From: Paraburkholderia sp. LEh10
GTDB taxonomy: Bacteria; Pseudomonadota; Gammaproteobacteria; Burkholderiales; Burkholderiaceae
DNA length: 64,000 bases
Assembly: GCF_017814945.1 (NCBI RefSeq)
Contig: NZ_JAGIPX010000028.1
Location: forward strand, 8,939 to 72,938
Reading direction: 5' to 3'
Shown: positions 54,814 through 63,142 of the stretch, in pieces
Layout: each line of letters starts with the position of its first letter
Position numbering within the stretch: position 1 is the first letter of the stretch
Notes under the pieces: generated by a model
What the model was told of the DNA's origin: nothing
The model's input: only the letters and a program-made list of their open reading frames with translations
Database searches by the model: none
Program-made: the position numbers and the translations under genes

Positions 54814-56292
54814 TCAATGCGTCTGCACACGCGACTCATCCGCCTGCGCATCAGGCTGCGTGACGGCGCTCACAACCACGAACACAACGACATTCACCGC
54901 CAGCGCAATAAAGCCGATGTTGACATCCTTCAACGCGTCCGGCAGGAAGGGCATCAACTGCCCAACGCTGATATGCATCAACGTCGTCCCAGCGACGACA
55001 GCCACACCCGCGAGAATCCCGCAAAACGCGCCTTGCTTCGTAGCACGATTGCGCGCCGCGAGGCTGCAGATGACGGCTGGAAACAGCTGCGTAACGAAGC
55101 TATAGCCCATCAGCAGCAACGCGACGATCGTCTCGCCGCCGTGCAGCGTAAAGACGACAGCAACCAGTGCGACGAGCGGCACGATAAGCCGCGCGAGCTT
55201 GGCAACCCTTTCATCCGAAGCATCACGCTGCACCAGCCCGCGATAGACATCATTGGCGAGCAGCGTCGACGCCGTCGTCAGAATCATCGAACCGGGCACG
55301 AGCGCCGTCAGCACACCCGCCGCACCGATCACGCCGACGAACCACGGGTCGAACGTTTGCAACGACAGCTTGAACAGCGACAGGTCGATGTCGCCGCCCT
55401 TGAGCCCCGGCACCTTCAGCGCAGCCGTAAATCCGACGAAGTAAACGAACAGCAGGATCAACTGATAAAGCGGCAGCACAGCCGCATTGCGCCTGAAGAT
55501 GCGCTCGTTCTTCGCGGTGAAGATCGAGCCGAACGTATGCGGCCACATGAAGAAGCCAAGCGCGGTGAGCAGCACCGTCGACTGGAACCACGTGACACTC
55601 GATCCTTTCTCCGGGAACGTGAGGAAGCCGGGCCGCGCGACGTCGATTGCATGGAACATCTGCCCAAGCCCGCCGTAGTAATGCATCGGCAGATAGATGC
55701 CGAGAAACAGTACGACACCGAGTATCAGCAGGTCCTTCACGACCGAGTTCCACGCCGAGCCGCGCACACCCGACATCGTCACGTAGATCGTCACGACGAC
55801 CGCGCCGATCCAGATCGCCGCCGATGACGAAATCGCGCCATACGAAGCCGTCGAAACGATGATGCCTAGCCCCTTGAGCTGCAGCACGAGATAGGGGATC
55901 AGCGCGGCGACGTCGACGATCGCGACCAGTACGCCGAGGGACGCGCTATCGTACTTGCGCGTGAAGAAATGCGGCTGCGACACGACACGATGCGTCTTCG
56001 CGAAGCGCCAGATGGGCGGCAGCATCCAGTAAGACAGCACATAGGCGAGCGTGCCGTACGCGAGGATGTAGTAGACGGGTGCGCCCTTGCCATATGCGAA
56101 GCCGCTGCCGCCGAGGAACGTGAACGTCGTGTAGATCTCGCCCGCCATCAGCAGGAACACGAATGCGGTGCCGAAGCTGCGGCCGCCCACCGTCCATTGC
56201 TCGAGGCTCATGTCGTGCCCCTGGTGCGCGCGTATGCCGAGATAGAGCGCGAACAGCGTGACGGCGGCGATGATGACGAGTGCGCTGCTCAT
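54814..56292 (-). CDS. sodium:solute symporter (monocarboxylate/pantothenate type)
   Basis: A 492-residue SSS-family transporter with about 13 membrane segments. Family features include the early GGRSFGTAFVFLLMAGEIYTTFTFLGG and GVRGSAWNSVVKDLLILGVV. The start at 56292 overlaps the stop of a small DUF3311 gene (ATGA). A DUF3311 protein followed by an SSS symporter is the common layout for monocarboxylate (lactate, pyruvate) uptake systems of the MctP kind in proteobacteria. Substrate is inference. Confidence 0.85.
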   Translation of the reverse strand: MSSALVIIAAVTLFALYLGIRAHQGHDMSLEQWTVGGRSFGTAFVFLLMAGEIYTTFTFLGGSGFAYGKGAPVYYILAYGTLAYVLSYWMLPPIWRFAKTHRVVSQPHFFTRKYDSASLGVLVAIVDVAALIPYLVLQLKGLGIIVSTASYGAISSSAAIWIGAVVVTIYVTMSGVRGSAWNSVVKDLLILGVVLFLGIYLPMHYYGGLGQMFHAIDVARPGFLTFPEKGSSVTWFQSTVLLTALGFFMWPHTFGSIFTAKNERIFRRNAAVLPLYQLILLFVYFVGFTAALKVPGLKGGDIDLSLFKLSLQTFDPWFVGVIGAAGVLTALVPGSMILTTASTLLANDVYRGLVQRDASDERVAKLARLIVPLVALVAVVFTLHGGETIVALLLMGYSFVTQLFPAVICSLAARNRATKQGAFCGILAGVAVVAGTTLMHISVGQLMPFLPDALKDVNIGFIALAVNVVVFVVVSAVTQPDAQADESRVQTH

Positions 56293-56498
56293 GAACGCAC
56301 CTCCGCGGACGATGCATCGCGGTTGGCGGGATCGAGCCAGTAGATGACGCCCATGATGATGGCGCTCAACACGACCCACATGACGATCCACGCAAGCACT
56401 AGCGGCATGCCGAGCACGAGCGGTTCGACGCGGTTGACGAACGGAACGCCGAGCAGAATGCCGATGAACGGCAGCACGGCGAGCAGACGAAATGACAT
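56289..56498 (-). CDS. DUF3311 small membrane protein, symporter partner
   Basis: A 69-residue protein with two membrane segments (LLAVLPFIGILLGVPFVNRV; LAWIVMWVVLSAIIMGVIYWLDPANR). The ending YWLDPANR is typical of DUF3311. GAGGAG lies 8 bases before ATG 56498. It overlaps the symporter gene by 4 bases and is probably an accessory subunit. Confidence 0.85.
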   Translation of the reverse strand: MSFRLLAVLPFIGILLGVPFVNRVEPLVLGMPLVLAWIVMWVVLSAIIMGVIYWLDPANRDASSAEVRS

Positions 56499-56828
56499 GG
56501 ACAACTCCTCGCAGGTGAATGAGCCAGTCTCGTTGAACGTCTTTTCATGAAACGATGATTGAATGCCGCGCACCGACTGTATGCCTCTTGCGCCAGTCCG
56601 GTAAAGGGCGTCAAAAATATACAGGTATATTCGACCGACCGGCGCAATGGGGCGCCTAGGCCTCGCCGATGCAACGGGACATGCATCGGCTGCGTGCTGC
56701 AATGCATGAAGAACATGCCCATGCATGGCGGACGACGCGCGTTGCCATTACACTGTTCGCGCCCTCAAGCGCCGTTTCGCGTGCCGTTGCGGTGCAAAAA
56801 ATCAAAACCATCAAGAGCGGAACCATCG
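56499..56828. promoter_or_regulatory. divergent region between DUF3311/symporter and MarC genes
   Basis: 330 bases without a supported gene. It contains the 16-bp dyad AATATACAGGTATATT (56616-56631), a good candidate operator for the symporter pair, which would start about 120 bases away. Confidence 0.4.
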
Positions 56829-57500
56829 ATGATTTCGAGCCTGATTTCGGAGATCCTGTTTGGCTTCACCGGGTTGATCAGCATCATCAATCCGATCGCG
56901 ATCGCATTCGTATTTCTCGACCGCACCGATTCGCTGACCGACGCGGAGCGCGCCGCGCTCGCGAAGCGCGTCTCGATCAATGCGTTCTTCGTGCTGCTGG
57001 TCGTATTCTTTGTCGGTACACCGATCCTGCATTTCTTCGGCATCTCAATGGAAGCGCTGCGTATCGGCGGCGGGCTTGCCGTCGCGGTCAGCGCGTGGAA
57101 CATGCTCAATGCGCCGGAGCGGCAGCCGAACGAGGCGGCCGTGAAGCCCGTCGATCCCGACAATGCGATGTCGAAGGCGTTCTTTCCGTTGACCGTCCCG
57201 CTGACCACGGGCCCCGGCACGATGGCGACGGCCATCGCGCTGAACGCGAACCGCAGCCACAAGCTGTCGGAGTTCGTAATGTCGTCGATCGCGTCCGTGA
57301 CGATTTCGGTTCTTGTCATGCTGGCGATCTGGTTCACGTATAACCATGCGTCAACCTTCGCACGCTATCTGGGCAAGGAGGGCACGAAAGTGGCGCTGCG
57401 CGTGTCCGCGTTTCTGTTGCTGTGCATCGGCGTGCAGATCATCCTGACGGGGCTGTCCGAGTTTCTCGCGCCGATAGCGAGCGGGCGCCTGAACAACTGA
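56829..57500 (+). CDS. MarC-family integral membrane protein
   Basis: A 223-residue protein with six membrane segments (GLISIINPIAIAFVFLDRT, NAFFVLLVVFFVGTPILHFFG, PLTVPLTTGPGTMATAIAL, RVSAFLLLCIGVQIILTGL). The NP and TGPG motifs are those of the MarC family. Its function is unknown; an early claim of a role in multiple antibiotic resistance was not upheld. ATG 56829 has a weak AGCGGA site. Stand-alone. Confidence 0.85.
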   Translation: MISSLISEILFGFTGLISIINPIAIAFVFLDRTDSLTDAERAALAKRVSINAFFVLLVVFFVGTPILHFFGISMEALRIGGGLAVAVSAWNMLNAPERQPNEAAVKPVDPDNAMSKAFFPLTVPLTTGPGTMATAIALNANRSHKLSEFVMSSIASVTISVLVMLAIWFTYNHASTFARYLGKEGTKVALRVSAFLLLCIGVQIILTGLSEFLAPIASGRLNN

Positions 57501-57593
57501 GCGCGAGACGCAGCGGATGTACATCTGATGTGAGCGGTCCCGGGCAGGTTGAAACAGGCGCGCGCGAAGGCGTTTTCATCGAGGAGGGCGATC

Positions 57594-58427
57594 ATGTGCC
57601 GCTGGCTGGCTTACACAGGAAACCCGATTCAGCTCGAAGCCGTGCTGTTTCGGGCGAAGCATTCGCTGATCGACCAGAGCCTGCATTCGCGGCTCGGCGC
57701 GACGACGACCAACGGCGACGGTTTTGGCGTCGGCTGGTACGGGCTGCCGGACGAATTGCCGTTTCGTTACCGCTGCGCGCAGCCGGCGTGGAGCGACCGC
57801 AATCTGCGCGACACCGCGCGGGCCGTGCGCGCGCCGCTGTTCGTCGCGCACATCCGGGCAGCCACGGATACGCCATCGCAGGAAACCAACTGCCATCCGT
57901 TTCGCTTTGGCCGATGGCTGTTCGTGCACAACGGCCTCGTGCGCAATTACCCGACGCTGCGGCGCGATCTGATGCTCGGCATTAAACCTGAACTGTTCCC
58001 GTCGATCGAGGGCTCGACGGATTCCGAGGTGATGTTCTATCTCGCGCTCACTTTCGGCCTCGAGTTCGAACCGGTGCGGTCGCTGGAACGGATGGCGTGC
58101 TTCGTCGAAGAGACGGCGCAAAAGCACGGTGTCGAGGCGCCGTTGAACATGACGGTGTGCGCCACCGACGGCGAACAGATCGTCGCCGCGCGCTATTCGA
58201 GCGAGCGGCAGTCGCGTTCCCTCTATCACAGCACGTCGATCCGTCATCTGATGGAGTTGTATCCCGACGATCCGCGCCTCGCCGCTGTCGGCAGCGATGC
58301 GTTTCTCGTGCTGTCGGAGCCGCTCGTGGATGTCGAGGGCTGGTGGCAAGAAGTGCCGGAATCGGTTGCGATTGTGGCGACGCGCGGCCGGATAGAAGGG
58401 CGGATCTTCAATCCGCATCGGGTATAG
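57594..58427 (+). CDS. class II glutamine amidotransferase (YafJ-like)
   Basis: A 277-residue Ntn-hydrolase. The start at 57594 places the nucleophile Cys at residue 2 (MCRWLAYTG) with GAGGAGG upstream. Other active-site features are TTNGDGFGVGWYG, AHIRAATDTPSQETNCHPF and FVHNGLVRNY. It can hydrolyse glutamine or a gamma-glutamyl compound; no synthase domain is attached, so the acceptor is unknown. Stand-alone gene, 90 bases before a signalling gene. Confidence 0.85.
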   Translation: MCRWLAYTGNPIQLEAVLFRAKHSLIDQSLHSRLGATTTNGDGFGVGWYGLPDELPFRYRCAQPAWSDRNLRDTARAVRAPLFVAHIRAATDTPSQETNCHPFRFGRWLFVHNGLVRNYPTLRRDLMLGIKPELFPSIEGSTDSEVMFYLALTFGLEFEPVRSLERMACFVEETAQKHGVEAPLNMTVCATDGEQIVAARYSSERQSRSLYHSTSIRHLMELYPDDPRLAAVGSDAFLVLSEPLVDVEGWWQEVPESVAIVATRGRIEGRIFNPHRV

Positions 58428-58518
58428 CGCACGGGCCGGCGCCGGGTCGTGCCTAAGCGTAAACCCGGGGTGTGCGGCGTGCGTCCCTCTGCCGTTGTTG
58501 CATCGAGGGAGTGCAACC

Positions 58519-59544
58519 ATGAGTCGTCAAGTGACTGCAGACATCGCGACCGGCCAGCCATCCGAAAGCGCTCGCTACGGGTCTGATCTGGCCGCCGAGG
58601 TGCTCGCGTCGGAACAGAGCGTGTTGCGCCTTCTCACGCGCAGCACGCCGCTGCCCGAACTGCTGGCGGAGGTGTGCCGCCGCGCCGAGACGCTGCTCGG
58701 CGAAGGCGCGTCGTGCTCGATCCTCGTGCTCGACACCGACGGTGTCACCGCGCGCGTCGGCGCGGCGCCGTCGTTGCCGGCGCAATACAGCGCGGCGCTG
58801 AACGGCGTCGCCATCGGGCCGGGCGTCGGCTCGTGCGGCACGGCGATGTACGAGCGGCGGCTCGTGGTCGTCGAGGACATCGAAACCGATCCGCTGTGGA
58901 CGAATTTCCGGCATCTCGCGTTGCCGCTCGGGCTGCGCGCCTGCTGGTCGGTGCCGTTCGAGGGCGACACGGGCCAGGTGCTCGGCGCGTTCGCCGTCTA
59001 CTACCGCACGCGGCGGCGTCCCGACGAAAGCGCGCACGCGCTGCTGAGCGAAATCGGCCATAGCGTGGGCCTCGCCGTGCATCAGGACGTGATCCGCAAG
59101 CGTCTTGCGCAGAGCGAAGAACATCATCGGCTGGTCGTCGATCACCTGAACGAAGGCATCGTCGTGCAGACGCGCGACGGGATCGTGCTGGCCTGCAATC
59201 CGAGCGCGCGGCGCATGCTGCGCGTGACGGGCGAAGTGATCGGAAAGGACATCTACAAGGTGATCCTCGCCGCGTACTGGGAAGACGGCTCGCCCATCAA
59301 GATGGGCGACCAGCCGACGCAACGCGTGGTCCGCACGGGCAAGCCGCTCGTGGGTATGACGGTGCGGCTCGAGCTGGCGGGCGGCGAATCGATCTGGATC
59401 ACCGAGAACGTCGTGCCGATCGTCAAGCCGGGTGAGACGGAGTCGGGCGCCGTGCTGATTTCGTTCAACGACATCACCGCCGTGCGGGCCGCGCGCGCAG
59501 TTGCAGCACCTCGCCACGCGCGATTCGTTGACGGGGCTCTATAA
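58519..59544 (+). CDS. GAF-PAS sensor half of a split c-di-GMP enzyme
   Basis: A 341-residue product with a GAF domain (about 30-185: LPELLAEVCRRAETLLGEGASC, GPGVGSCGTAMYERRLVVVEDIETDP, ACWSVPF) and a PAS domain (about 200-325: LVVDHLNEGIVVQTRDGIVLACNPSARRML). At 59491-59500 the frame runs out of the coiled linker into unrelated residues and stops at 59544. The next frame continues with QLQHLATRDSLTGLYNR. Dropping one base, or adding GC, in the GCGCGCGC run joins both halves into one GAF-PAS-GGDEF-EAL protein of about 785 residues. GAGGGAG precedes ATG 58519. Confidence 0.8.
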   Translation: MSRQVTADIATGQPSESARYGSDLAAEVLASEQSVLRLLTRSTPLPELLAEVCRRAETLLGEGASCSILVLDTDGVTARVGAAPSLPAQYSAALNGVAIGPGVGSCGTAMYERRLVVVEDIETDPLWTNFRHLALPLGLRACWSVPFEGDTGQVLGAFAVYYRTRRRPDESAHALLSEIGHSVGLAVHQDVIRKRLAQSEEHHRLVVDHLNEGIVVQTRDGIVLACNPSARRMLRVTGEVIGKDIYKVILAAYWEDGSPIKMGDQPTQRVVRTGKPLVGMTVRLELAGGESIWITENVVPIVKPGETESGAVLISFNDITAVRAARAVAAPRHARFVDGAL

Positions 59545-60874
59545 CCGCGCGTTTCTCGCCGACCGGATGGGCGAGTTGCTGGCGCCTCGCGCCGGGCAGG
59601 TGGATGGCCATGCCGGCGGGCACGGTGTGCGTGGACCGGCCGTGCCCCGACCGGCCGTGCCTGAACCGGCCGTGCCTAAACTGGCCGTTCTCTTCGTCGA
59701 TCTCGACGGCTTCAAGAAGGTCAACGACATCGCGGGCCACCAGGCAGGCGACGCGCTGCTGCGCAGTGTCGCCGTGCGCCTCGCGGGGTGCGTGCGTGGC
59801 ACGGACACGCTCGCGCGCGTCGGCGGCGACGAGTTCGTGATCGTCACGGGCGAGTACGGCGATCCGTCGTTTCTGACGGCGCTTGCGCAGCGTGTGCTCG
59901 ATACGATCGCGCTGCCGTTCGCCGTCGGCGGCAACGAGTACTACCTGGGCGCGTCGATCGGCATCAGCGTTTTCCCCGGCGACGGACGCGACGCGCAGAC
60001 GCTGATGCGCAACGCCGATTCCGCGATGTACGACGCGAAGCAGCGCGGCCGCAACAATTTCCAGTTCTTCACGGCCGAGCTGAGCGAGCGGCTGCAGCGG
60101 CGCTTCGCGATCGAACAGTCGTTGCGGCGCGCACTGTCCTCGCACGAGCTGAGCCTCGCCTATCAACCGATCGTCGAAGGCGCGACGGGGCGCATCGTCG
60201 GCGCGGAGGCGCTGCTGCGCTGGCACAACGGCGAGCTGGGCCACGTGTCGCCCGCCGAGTTCATTCCCGTCGCCGAAGATACCGGCCTCATCATCGACAT
60301 CGGCCGCCGGGTGCTGGAGAACGCCTGCATGCAGACGGTCGAATGGCGCAGGACGGTGATGCCGCAGCTGATGATCGCCGTGAACCTGTCGCCGCGGCAG
60401 ATCAGCGGCGAGCTGATCGGGCACGTCGCGAGCAGCCTCGAACGGACGGGGCTCGACGCGTCGGCGCTCGAGCTGGAGATCACGGAAGGCGTGCTGATGC
60501 GAGACAGCGACGCCGTCATGCCGCTTCTCATGACGCTCGCGCGGATGGGCGTGCGGATTTCCGTCGACGATTTCGGCACCGGCTATTCATCGCTGTCTTA
60601 TCTGAAGCGCTTCCCGCTGCATAGCCTGAAGGTCGACCGTTCGTTCGTCGCGGGCTTGCCAGGACATCGCGACGCCGTCGCGATCACGCACGCCGTCGTC
60701 GCGATGGCGCACTCGCTCGGCATGAACGTGACGGCGGAAGGCGTCGAGACCACCGAGCAGGCGGCGTTTCTGCGCTCGATCGGGTGCGAGCGGCAGCAGG
60801 GTTATCTGTTCGGCCGGCCTGTCGTCGCGGGAGACTTCGCGCGCGAGGCGCATCGCTTGCAGGCGGGCGTTTGA
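59501..60874 (+). CDS. GGDEF-EAL half of a split c-di-GMP enzyme
   Basis: The GGDEF domain (about 1-175) starts with ATRDSLTGLYNRAFL, has FVDLDGFKKVND and an intact active site VGGDEFVIV. The EAL domain (about 185-440) has GAEALLRW, EITEGVLM, DDFGTGYSSLSYL and VTAEGVETTEQ, all catalytic motifs kept. Both diguanylate cyclase and phosphodiesterase activity are possible. The only start in frame here is TTG 59501, without ribosome site, so without the upstream half it is likely poorly made. A Pro-Ala-Val-Pro repeat is inserted before the first GGDEF strand. Confidence 0.8.
   Translation: MQHLATRDSLTGLYNRAFLADRMGELLAPRAGQVDGHAGGHGVRGPAVPRPAVPEPAVPKLAVLFVDLDGFKKVNDIAGHQAGDALLRSVAVRLAGCVRGTDTLARVGGDEFVIVTGEYGDPSFLTALAQRVLDTIALPFAVGGNEYYLGASIGISVFPGDGRDAQTLMRNADSAMYDAKQRGRNNFQFFTAELSERLQRRFAIEQSLRRALSSHELSLAYQPIVEGATGRIVGAEALLRWHNGELGHVSPAEFIPVAEDTGLIIDIGRRVLENACMQTVEWRRTVMPQLMIAVNLSPRQISGELIGHVASSLERTGLDASALELEITEGVLMRDSDAVMPLLMTLARMGVRISVDDFGTGYSSLSYLKRFPLHSLKVDRSFVAGLPGHRDAVAITHAVVAMAHSLGMNVTAEGVETTEQAAFLRSIGCERQQGYLFGRPVVAGDFAREAHRLQAGV
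59636..59689 (+). repeat. 15-bp tandem repeat inside the GGDEF domain
   Basis: Three full copies of CCGGCCGTGCC plus a variable four bases (CCGA, TGAA, TAAA) and a partial fourth copy. They encode PAVPR-PAVPE-PAVPK just before LAVLFVDLDGF, a surface-loop position. Confidence 0.8.
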
Positions 60875-60907
60875 ACGTTGACGCCGCGTGCACAGACGCA
60901 TGCGCCG

Positions 60908-61534
60908 TCACGCGCGCGACGTCACCAGCTTGAGTCCCGCAAGCCCGAACACGACGGCCAGCCCGCCGTCGAGCCAGCGGCGAATCGACAAATAGATGCG
61001 CCGCGCCAACGGAGTTGAAAAGAGCGCCGCGTAGCTGCCGAACACCAGCACGCCGATCGTGAGGCATCCGGCGACCATCGTCAGCATTGGCGCGCTGCCG
61101 CCTGCAGGCGACGCGAGCGCGACGACGGATATCCATACGAGAATCGCTTTCGGATTCGTCAGGTGCAGCAGCGCGCCGCGCGCATAGAGACGGCGCAACG
61201 ACAGTTGCGCGTTCGGCGTGGACGCTTTGGCGTGAGCGGGCCGCAACGCCGCGCGGCCGGACTTGTACGCGAGCCACAGCAGATAGCATCCGCCGAAGAT
61301 CTTCAGTCCCGCCATCAGCCCCGAAAAGGCCAGCAGTGCCGCCGATAGCCCGAGCGCCGCCAGCGTCGCCCAGAAACACGAACCGCACACGACACCCGCG
61401 GCGAACGCGAGCGCGGCCTTGCGCCCGTCCGAGGTCGCGATCGACATGATGGCGAGGTTGCTCGGCCCGGGACTCGCCGTGCCGACGAAATATGCGGAGT
61501 AGGCGATCAACAGGTTCGCGGAAAGCATCGGCAT
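60908..61534 (-). CDS. LysE-family amino-acid exporter
   Basis: A 208-residue membrane protein of the LysE/RhtB family with six hydrophobic segments. Typical features are YFVGTASPGPSNLAIMSIATSDGRKAAL near the N-terminus and LHLTNPKAILVWISVVAL in the middle. It would export amino acids or derivatives. Start ATG 61534 chosen by family; the frame is open further upstream but not coding. It converges on the GGDEF-EAL gene. Confidence 0.85.
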   Translation of the reverse strand: MPMLSANLLIAYSAYFVGTASPGPSNLAIMSIATSDGRKAALAFAAGVVCGSCFWATLAALGLSAALLAFSGLMAGLKIFGGCYLLWLAYKSGRAALRPAHAKASTPNAQLSLRRLYARGALLHLTNPKAILVWISVVALASPAGGSAPMLTMVAGCLTIGVLVFGSYAALFSTPLARRIYLSIRRWLDGGLAVVFGLAGLKLVTSRA

Positions 61535-61692
61535 GCTGTCATGGGCTGAGGGCGGCGCGGGAGTGAGCGGCCATTGTCCGTGGCGCACGGCCTGCGCGGA
61601 ATAGACAGTTCGCGCACGATCAGGCTGGCCAGTGAAGCGGGTCGCGCCGGACGGTTCATGACAGTTGCCGCGCTGCCTGCGCGCACTGCCCG

Positions 61693-62451
61693 TCAGCCGC
61701 GAGCCGCCGGCGCGAGATCCCGCCAGCAACGCTGCGCGATCCGCTCGCGATAGGCCATCAGCGCGGGCTGCTTCGCGACGAAATCGCGCACGGGGCTTTC
61801 GAACGGATGCGCGACGGTCGTGTGAACCCACGCGAAACCGGTTGCGTCGATGGTCGTCGGCTCGTCGCCGAGCAGATAACGCTGGCCGCCCAGCAGATCG
61901 GCGACGGCCTGCCATCCTTCGATGCCCATCTGCACGATTTCGTCATAACCGTGCCGTCCCGTGCCTTGTTCCCACGCCTGGCGCAGCACTTTGCGGCGGA
62001 CCATGGGCATGACGAGCGGCGCCAGCGCGCCCATCAACGGACGGGCGGGCGGCGGCGCGCTCAGACGTGCATATTCGATCAGATGCGGCTTGTAGATCGC
62101 CATGTTGCTGTCGACGGCCCAGCGGAAATACACGAGCACGAAGTACAGATGCGTTTCGAGCAGCGCCTTGATCGCGGCAGCCTGCGCGCGCCTGACGGGA
62201 TCGAGGGCCGCGTCGCTCAGCGCTTGCGGGTTTCGGCGCTGCAGGCAGGCGATGATCGCCGACGAGTCGCAGATCGTCTCGCCGTCGATCACCGCGACGG
62301 GCAACTTCTTCTTCGGCATTGCATTGAGATTGCCGATGCGTCCTTCGTACGGAATGCCCGAGAGTCTTAGCCACGTTTCGAGCTTGACGACGAATGGACT
62401 GATATCGGGCGGCATCGCGCCTGAACCGTCTCCGAACTTGTACACGATCAT
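61693..62451 (-). CDS. glutathione S-transferase family protein
   Basis: A 252-residue GST-like protein. The N-terminal thioredoxin-type half (DISPFVVKLETWLRLSGIPYE, KLPVAVIDGETICDSSAIIACL) lacks a CxxC, and an all-helical C-terminal half has GDEPTTIDATGFAWVHTT. The layout fits the metaxin/Tom37-like GST subgroup found in Burkholderiales. Substrate unknown. Start ATG 62451, since the family begins MIVYKFG; the frame is open further upstream. Confidence 0.8.
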   Translation of the reverse strand: MIVYKFGDGSGAMPPDISPFVVKLETWLRLSGIPYEGRIGNLNAMPKKKLPVAVIDGETICDSSAIIACLQRRNPQALSDAALDPVRRAQAAAIKALLETHLYFVLVYFRWAVDSNMAIYKPHLIEYARLSAPPPARPLMGALAPLVMPMVRRKVLRQAWEQGTGRHGYDEIVQMGIEGWQAVADLLGGQRYLLGDEPTTIDATGFAWVHTTVAHPFESPVRDFVAKQPALMAYRERIAQRCWRDLAPAARG

Positions 62452-62660
62452 GACGTTGCCCTCGTATCGCGCGTTGCAGTCGTTCGGCCTGAGTTTAACT
62501 TTCGTGCCAGCGCATTGGCGGCATTGTTGCCGTCCGCTGAACAGAGATTCCCCGTCCGTACGATTGATGTTGGACGGCAGACCCATAGAATGGCTGTCAA
62601 GAGGTGCTGGTTTTCTACGGCACGTGGCGATCAGGATTCAGACGGATATCGGAGGCGGTC

Positions 62661-62831
62661 ATGGACATCGTCGATATTGCACGGCAAGCGGGAATGACCG
62701 TCGTGCTCGAAGCACGGATCGGTCGGCAGGAATATCACAGCGTACACGGCTCTCTCGCGGCGCTACAGAGTTTCGCCGAGCGGGTGAGGGCGTCGACGAT
62801 GGAAGAGGCTATGGCCGTCGAGCAGGATTGA
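62661..62831 (+). CDS. small hypothetical protein, 56 aa
   Basis: MDIVDIARQAGMTVVLEARI followed by QEYHSVHGSLAALQSFAERV and an acidic end. GGAGG lies 7 bases before ATG 62661, a strong site. Soluble, with no family I recognise. The frame extends upstream to 62604 but without a ribosome site. Confidence 0.6.
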   Translation: MDIVDIARQAGMTVVLEARIGRQEYHSVHGSLAALQSFAERVRASTMEEAMAVEQD

Positions 62832-62839
62832 AAAACAGC

Positions 62840-62864
62840 GGAGCCGTCGACCTGCGACGGCTCC
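62840..62864 (-). terminator. intrinsic terminator for the 33-aa membrane protein gene
   Basis: GGAGCCGTCG / CGACGGCTCC, a perfect 10-bp stem. Read on the minus strand it is followed by GCTGTTTTTC. It may also help end the 56-aa gene on the plus strand. Confidence 0.65.
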
Positions 62865-62901
62865 TGGATACAGCATGGTCTGCTGCGTTTCGATCTGGCG
62901 A

Positions 62902-63003
62902 TCAGCCGCCGAACAGTTCGATAAGGCAGACGATCATCGCGAAAAGGCCGATGCAACCGCCCAGTGCGGCGGCTCCCTGCGTGAAACCTCCGAGATTTCC
63001 CAC
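62902..63003 (-). CDS. 33-aa single-span membrane miniprotein, GTG start
   Basis: A 34-codon frame starts at GTG 63003, with GAGGAG about 7 bases upstream, and stops at 62902. It encodes a Gly-rich start (MGNLGGFTQG) and one hydrophobic span (LGGCIGLFAMIVCLIELFGG). A perfect terminator lies 38 bases downstream. Strong ribosome site, membrane span and terminator together make a real small gene likely. Function unknown. Confidence 0.6.
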   Translation of the reverse strand: MGNLGGFTQGAAALGGCIGLFAMIVCLIELFGG

Positions 63004-63142
63004 GTAGCGCTCCTCGATGTTTTGATGGTGCGCTAGTGTAAATCGAAAGAAATAAGAAAGGAAAAAGAAAGTTTGTCGCGCGGTGTGCGCTTTCTCACGC
63101 TTGTACGACGACGTATCCCAGCCGTTTAAGCGAATCTGCTAA

